From Celeribacter naphthalenivorans (lineage in GTDB: Bacteria; Pseudomonadota; Alphaproteobacteria; Rhodobacterales; Rhodobacteraceae), in the NCBI RefSeq assembly GCF_020524585.1, contig NZ_JAIVLK010000005.1, forward strand, positions 62,001-126,000: a DNA stretch of 64,000 bases, written 5' to 3'. Below are positions 61,397-64,000 of the stretch, piece by piece. The notes beneath the pieces were generated by a model. That model was not told the DNA's origin, did not search any database, and worked only from the letters and a program-made list of their open reading frames with translations. The position numbers were made by a program, and so were the translations under genes. Each line of letters begins with the position of its first letter. Position 1 is the first letter of the stretch.

Positions 61397-61427
61397 GTGC
61401 AATGGGCGTGCAAATATCCTGTGCGAA
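61397..61427. promoter_or_regulatory. GTGCAA direct repeats in the lysE-lrp spacer
   Basis: GTGCAA (61397-61402), GTGCAA (61408-61413) and GTGCGAA (61421-61427), spaced by about one helical turn, in the 83-bp gap between divergent genes. A probable Lrp-type array. Confidence 0.4.
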
Positions 61428-61455
61428 TAGAGGTTTTTTGCAAGACATCACGGCT

Positions 61456-61899
61456 ATGGATCAAATCGACGAAAAGATATTGCGTGAACTGGCGCGGGAA
61501 GGGCGATTGAGCAATCTCGATCTGGCAGACCGTATCGGTCTGTCGCCCTCCGCCACCTCGCGCCGGGTGAGCGAGTTGGAGCGTCTGGGCGTGATCCGGG
61601 GCTACCGGGCGGTGATTGATCGCGATCAGGTCGGGCAGGGGTTTCTGGCCTATATCACCGTGGGTCTGTCTGTGCACAACAAGGCCTCGCAAAAAGGCTT
61701 TGAGGCGGCGATGGAGACCGCTTTCGAGGTCAAGGAATGTCACAATATCGCGGGGGCGTTCGAATACCTGCTGCGCGTCGAAGCGGCGGATTTGAATGCC
61801 TATAAACGATTTCATACCGAGGTTTTGGGCACAGTGCCGAATGTCGCCGCAATCACCTCTTATATCGTGATGGAAAGTCCGAAAGACCTGCGCGGGTGA
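61456..61899 (+). CDS. Lrp/AsnC family regulator (likely of the LysE exporter)
   Basis: 147 residues: winged helix (MDQIDEKILRELAREGRLSNLDLADRIGLSPSATSRRVSELE) and RAM domain (VKECHNIAGAFEYLLRVEAADLNAYKRF). Divergent from the LysE-type exporter, so its probable job is to sense the exported amino acid and switch on export. The start at MDQIDEK agrees with family members; the frame is open 18 codons further. Confidence 0.9.
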   Translation: MDQIDEKILRELAREGRLSNLDLADRIGLSPSATSRRVSELERLGVIRGYRAVIDRDQVGQGFLAYITVGLSVHNKASQKGFEAAMETAFEVKECHNIAGAFEYLLRVEAADLNAYKRFHTEVLGTVPNVAAITSYIVMESPKDLRG

Positions 61900-61973
61900 T
61901 CCGTTTTTTTGAGTCTTTCTTGCTGCTATGAAGGGACAGGCGTGATAGGGCCGGAGCAACAGGAGGCCGCGCC

Positions 61974-62612
61974 ATGTACCGACCGAACAATTCCGCCATC
62001 GACGATCCCGCGATGCTGCGCCATGTGATGGCGGAGATCGGCTTTGCCGCGCTTGTCACGCCACATGACGAAGGCATCGAGATTTCGCATGTGCCGGTGG
62101 TGGTCTATGAGGCCGACGGCGAGACCGTGATCGAGACTCATCTGGCGCGGGCCAATGCGCATTGGAAACTGGCGGGTGCGCGATCTGTGCTGATTTTTCA
62201 AGGTCCGCAGGCCTACGTCTCGCCGTCGTTTTATCCATCGAAACGGGTGGATGGCAAAGTCGTGCCGACATGGGCCTATATCGTGGTCCATGCCCATGGG
62301 GCGTTTGAGGCGTTCAATGACACGGAAGGGTTGGGGGCCCATCTTGAGGCGCTGACCCACCGGCATGAGGCGGGCCGTGCGGAGCCCTGGACCGTGTCGG
62401 ACGCGCCAGTGCCCTATGTGGCGGCGTTGAAACGTGGCATCGTGGGGTTGCGGTTCCGGCCAGAGCGGCTTGAGGGCAAATGGAAGGTCAACCAGCATAG
62501 GAGCGCCGAAGATCGGCAGGGCACCTATCAGGGGCTGATGCAAGCGGGCGAGCAGGGGGTCGATCTGGCGCAGGCTTTGGCGAGCTTTTCGGCGGGGACT
62601 GCCCCTGAGTGA
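61974..62612 (+). CDS. PaiB-family FMN-binding protein
   Basis: 212 residues: MYRPNNSAIDDPAMLRHVMAE, then ETHLARANAHW, YVSPSFYPSKRVDGKVVPTWAYIVVHAHG, and the C-terminal GLRFRPERLEGKWKVNQHRSAEDRQGT are all PaiB hallmarks. It is a split-barrel FMN protein; Bacillus PaiB affects sporulation and protease genes, but here DNA binding is unproven. GAGGCCGCGCC before the ATG is an acceptable ribosome site. Confidence 0.9.
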   Translation: MYRPNNSAIDDPAMLRHVMAEIGFAALVTPHDEGIEISHVPVVVYEADGETVIETHLARANAHWKLAGARSVLIFQGPQAYVSPSFYPSKRVDGKVVPTWAYIVVHAHGAFEAFNDTEGLGAHLEALTHRHEAGRAEPWTVSDAPVPYVAALKRGIVGLRFRPERLEGKWKVNQHRSAEDRQGTYQGLMQAGEQGVDLAQALASFSAGTAPE

Positions 62613-62747
62613 TCTGGTGCGTAATCTGGCGCGTGATCTGGTGCGCCCTTCGATTTTTGTCGCGACATCGGCGAGAAATCAATTTTATCGCAATCATCCC
62701 CGGCTAAGGTGGATCACGTCGTCACGTCAAAGCGAAAGGTGCAGGTC

Positions 62748-62981
62748 ATGCTTCAGGATAAAAAATCCGATCTCGACTCGGAGAAGCAAAAGAAAATTCT
62801 GAGCCGTCTGGTGAAGGTGCTCAGCGAGGAGCATCCTGAACTCTATTACCAACCGACAGCAGAGATTGCGGGGCTGGTGATGGGGATGATCGAGGAGGGC
62901 AAAAGCCTCAACGGTGAGGAGCGCCATCTGATGCAGCGCCTGTCCTTGCGCGACATTGAGGTGCTTCTGAGCCTGCATTAA
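62748..62981 (+). CDS. Small helical protein, function unknown
   Basis: 77 residues: MLQDKKSDLDSEKQKKILSR, then LSEEHPELYYQPTAEIAGLVMGMIEEGKSLNGEERHLM. No signal, membrane helix or known domain. AAAGGTGCAGGTC before the ATG. The conserved-looking charge pattern and good ribosome site support a real gene. A terminator follows. Confidence 0.65.
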   Translation: MLQDKKSDLDSEKQKKILSRLVKVLSEEHPELYYQPTAEIAGLVMGMIEEGKSLNGEERHLMQRLSLRDIEVLLSLH

Positions 62982-62983
62982 AG

Positions 62984-63024
62984 ACGAAAAAAGGCGCCCC
63001 GAAGGACGCCTTAGTCTCTTTTCC
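62984..63024. terminator. Terminator between the small protein gene and pyrG
   Basis: AGAC...AAGGCG-CCC-CGAA-GGA-CGCCTT-A-GTCT with CTTTTCC after: between convergent stops at 62981 and 63039. Confidence 0.8.
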
Positions 63025-63038
63025 ATTGCGTTTGAGGC

Positions 63039-64000
63039 TTACACCAAACGCGAATTCTCTTTCGCCGCGCGGATGAAGTCGCGGAACAGCGGCGCGGGCG
63101 CGAAGGGCTTCGATTTGAGCTCCGGATGATATTGCACCCCAATGTACCAAGGGTGATCCGTGGCTTCGACAATCTCCGGCAGGCGCCCGTCCGGCGACAT
63201 GCCAGAGAAGATCAGGCCGCATTTCTCAAGCTGTTCACGGTATTTCGTGTCCACCTCATAGCGGTGACGGTGGCGTTCCTCGATCTTGGTCGATCCGTAA
63301 ATCTCGGCGACTTTCGAGCCCTCTTTGAGCGAGGCGGTATAGGCGCCCAGACGCATGGTGCCGCCCTTGTCGTCATCGGCCTTGCGCTGCACGGTGTGGT
63401 TGCCCTGCACCCATTCTTTGAGGTGGTAAACCACCGGCTCGAAACGCTTTTTCCCGGCTTCATGGTCGAATTCCTCGGAGCCGGCCGTGGGGATGCCCGC
63501 GAGGTTCCGCGCTGCTTCGATCACCGCCATTTGCATGCCGAGACAGATGCCGAGGTAGGGCACCTTGCGTTCGCGGGCGAATTGCGCCGCTTTGATCTTG
63601 CCTTCCGTGCCGCGCTCGCCAAAACCGCCGGGCACGAGGATGGCGTCAAAGCCTTCGAGATGGGGGGCGGCGTCTTCATGCTCGAAGGTTTCCGCATCGA
63701 CCCATTCGACATTGACCTTCACCCGGTTGGCCATGCCGCCATGGGTGAGCGCCTCTGCGATGGATTTATAGGCGTCTTCGAGCTGGACGTATTTGCCGAC
63801 GATGGCGACTTTGACCTCGCCCTCGGGGTTGAAAATCCGGTCTGCGACGTCGTGCCACGTCGAGAGATCGGGCTTCGGCGCGGGCGCGATGTTGAACGCG
63901 TCGAGCACCGCCTGATCGAGACCTTCGCGGTGGTATGCGAGCGGCGCCTCATAGATGGATTTCAGATCGGGCGCGGCGATCACGTCCTCTTTGCGGACGT
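63039..64000 (-). CDS. pyrG: CTP synthase, C-terminal part (cut by window edge)
   Basis: About 320 residues are in the window. The last part of the synthase domain ([22 protein letters not shown]) is followed by the glutaminase domain with the catalytic cysteine in [18 protein letters not shown], the oxyanion region [12 protein letters not shown] and the His-Glu pair in [11 protein letters not shown]. It amidates UTP to CTP with glutamine and ATP. The gene enters from the right edge; its start is outside the window. Confidence 0.97.
   Translation of the reverse strand, partial: VRKEDVIAAPDLKSIYEAPLAYHREGLDQAVLDAFNIAPAPKPDLSTWHDVADRIFNPEGEVKVAIVGKYVQLEDAYKSIAEALTHGGMANRVKVNVEWVDAETFEHEDAAPHLEGFDAILVPGGFGERGTEGKIKAAQFARERKVPYLGICLGMQMAVIEAARNLAGIPTAGSEEFDHEAGKKRFEPVVYHLKEWVQGNHTVQRKADDDKGGTMRLGAYTASLKEGSKVAEIYGSTKIEERHRHRYEVDTKYREQLEKCGLIFSGMSPDGRLPEIVEATDHPWYIGVQYHPELKSKPFAPAPLFRDFIRAAKENSRLV

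Overview
The window is a stretch of GC-rich chromosome from an alphaproteobacterium of the Rhodobacteraceae, probably the roseobacter group. The reasons are the protein types: DUF6280, short alphaproteobacterial YgfZ and SdhE, an LdtR-like MarR regulator, a YYQGSNVSYNLKK recognition helix, class I PHA genes with PhaR, a type III ornithine decarboxylase, and a BufA-type DUF2282 peptide. There are no rRNA genes, insertion sequences, phage genes or CRISPR arrays. One tRNA gene (Leu-UAA) is present. About 75 protein genes are supported. Those at both ends are cut by the window edge (cobQ at the left, pyrG at the right).

Layout. 1-7.2 kb: cobQ start, a cupin, DUF6280, efp, a BKACE-type enzyme, ygfZ, a glycosyltransferase convergent with and overlapping an MsbA-like exporter, and a tyrosine-phosphatase-like gene. 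7.3-15.3 kb: serine-glyoxylate-type aminotransferase, a HisC-like aminotransferase, enoyl-CoA hydratase, valS, and a serine-hydrolase-fold protein lacking its usual nucleophile. 15.3-23.6 kb: Lrp regulator, structured leader plus ornithine decarboxylase, DUF2235, the metF/metR divergon, DUF1428, inositol monophosphatase, a pilin-like micro-gene, rhomboid, GH128-like protein. 23.7-36.4 kb: tRNA-Leu, glycosyltransferase, metG, aldo/keto reductase, two overlapping lipoproteins, MATE exporter, the aat operon, sdhE, a MarR regulator, gloA, thyA-folA, small exported proteins, an SGNH hydrolase. 36.5-42.5 kb: cspA, an ArsC-like protein, a small membrane protein, the bufferin operon and thrS. 42.6-49.8 kb: tag, two alpha/beta hydrolases, and the PHA locus phaZ / phaC-phaP-phaR. 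49.8-64 kb: LysR, a DegT aminotransferase, a large uptake plus glutamine-synthetase-like operon, TerB, PPK2, lysE/lrp, PaiB, a small protein and pyrG.

The standout system lies on the minus strand at 37680-40199: a secreted cysteine-containing DUF2282 precursor (bufA), a DUF692/MNIO enzyme (bufB), a DUF2063 partner (bufC) and a DoxX membrane protein. This is a bufferin-type operon for making a copper-binding modified peptide. An inter-gene hairpin follows the precursor gene, and a 350-bp control region with two inverted repeats lies upstream. No dedicated regulator is adjacent.

A second multi-gene unit (52202-59022, minus) couples a HisP-type polar amino-acid/opine-like ABC importer to two non-identical glutamine-synthetase-like ligases and a class I glutamine amidotransferase. 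It looks like a pathway that imports an amine or basic amino acid and processes it through gamma-glutamylation. The PHA genes share a TGC-rich operator motif consistent with PhaR control. Functional calls rest on recognised motifs and family knowledge. No database search was possible, and regulatory calls are inferences from sequence symmetry.
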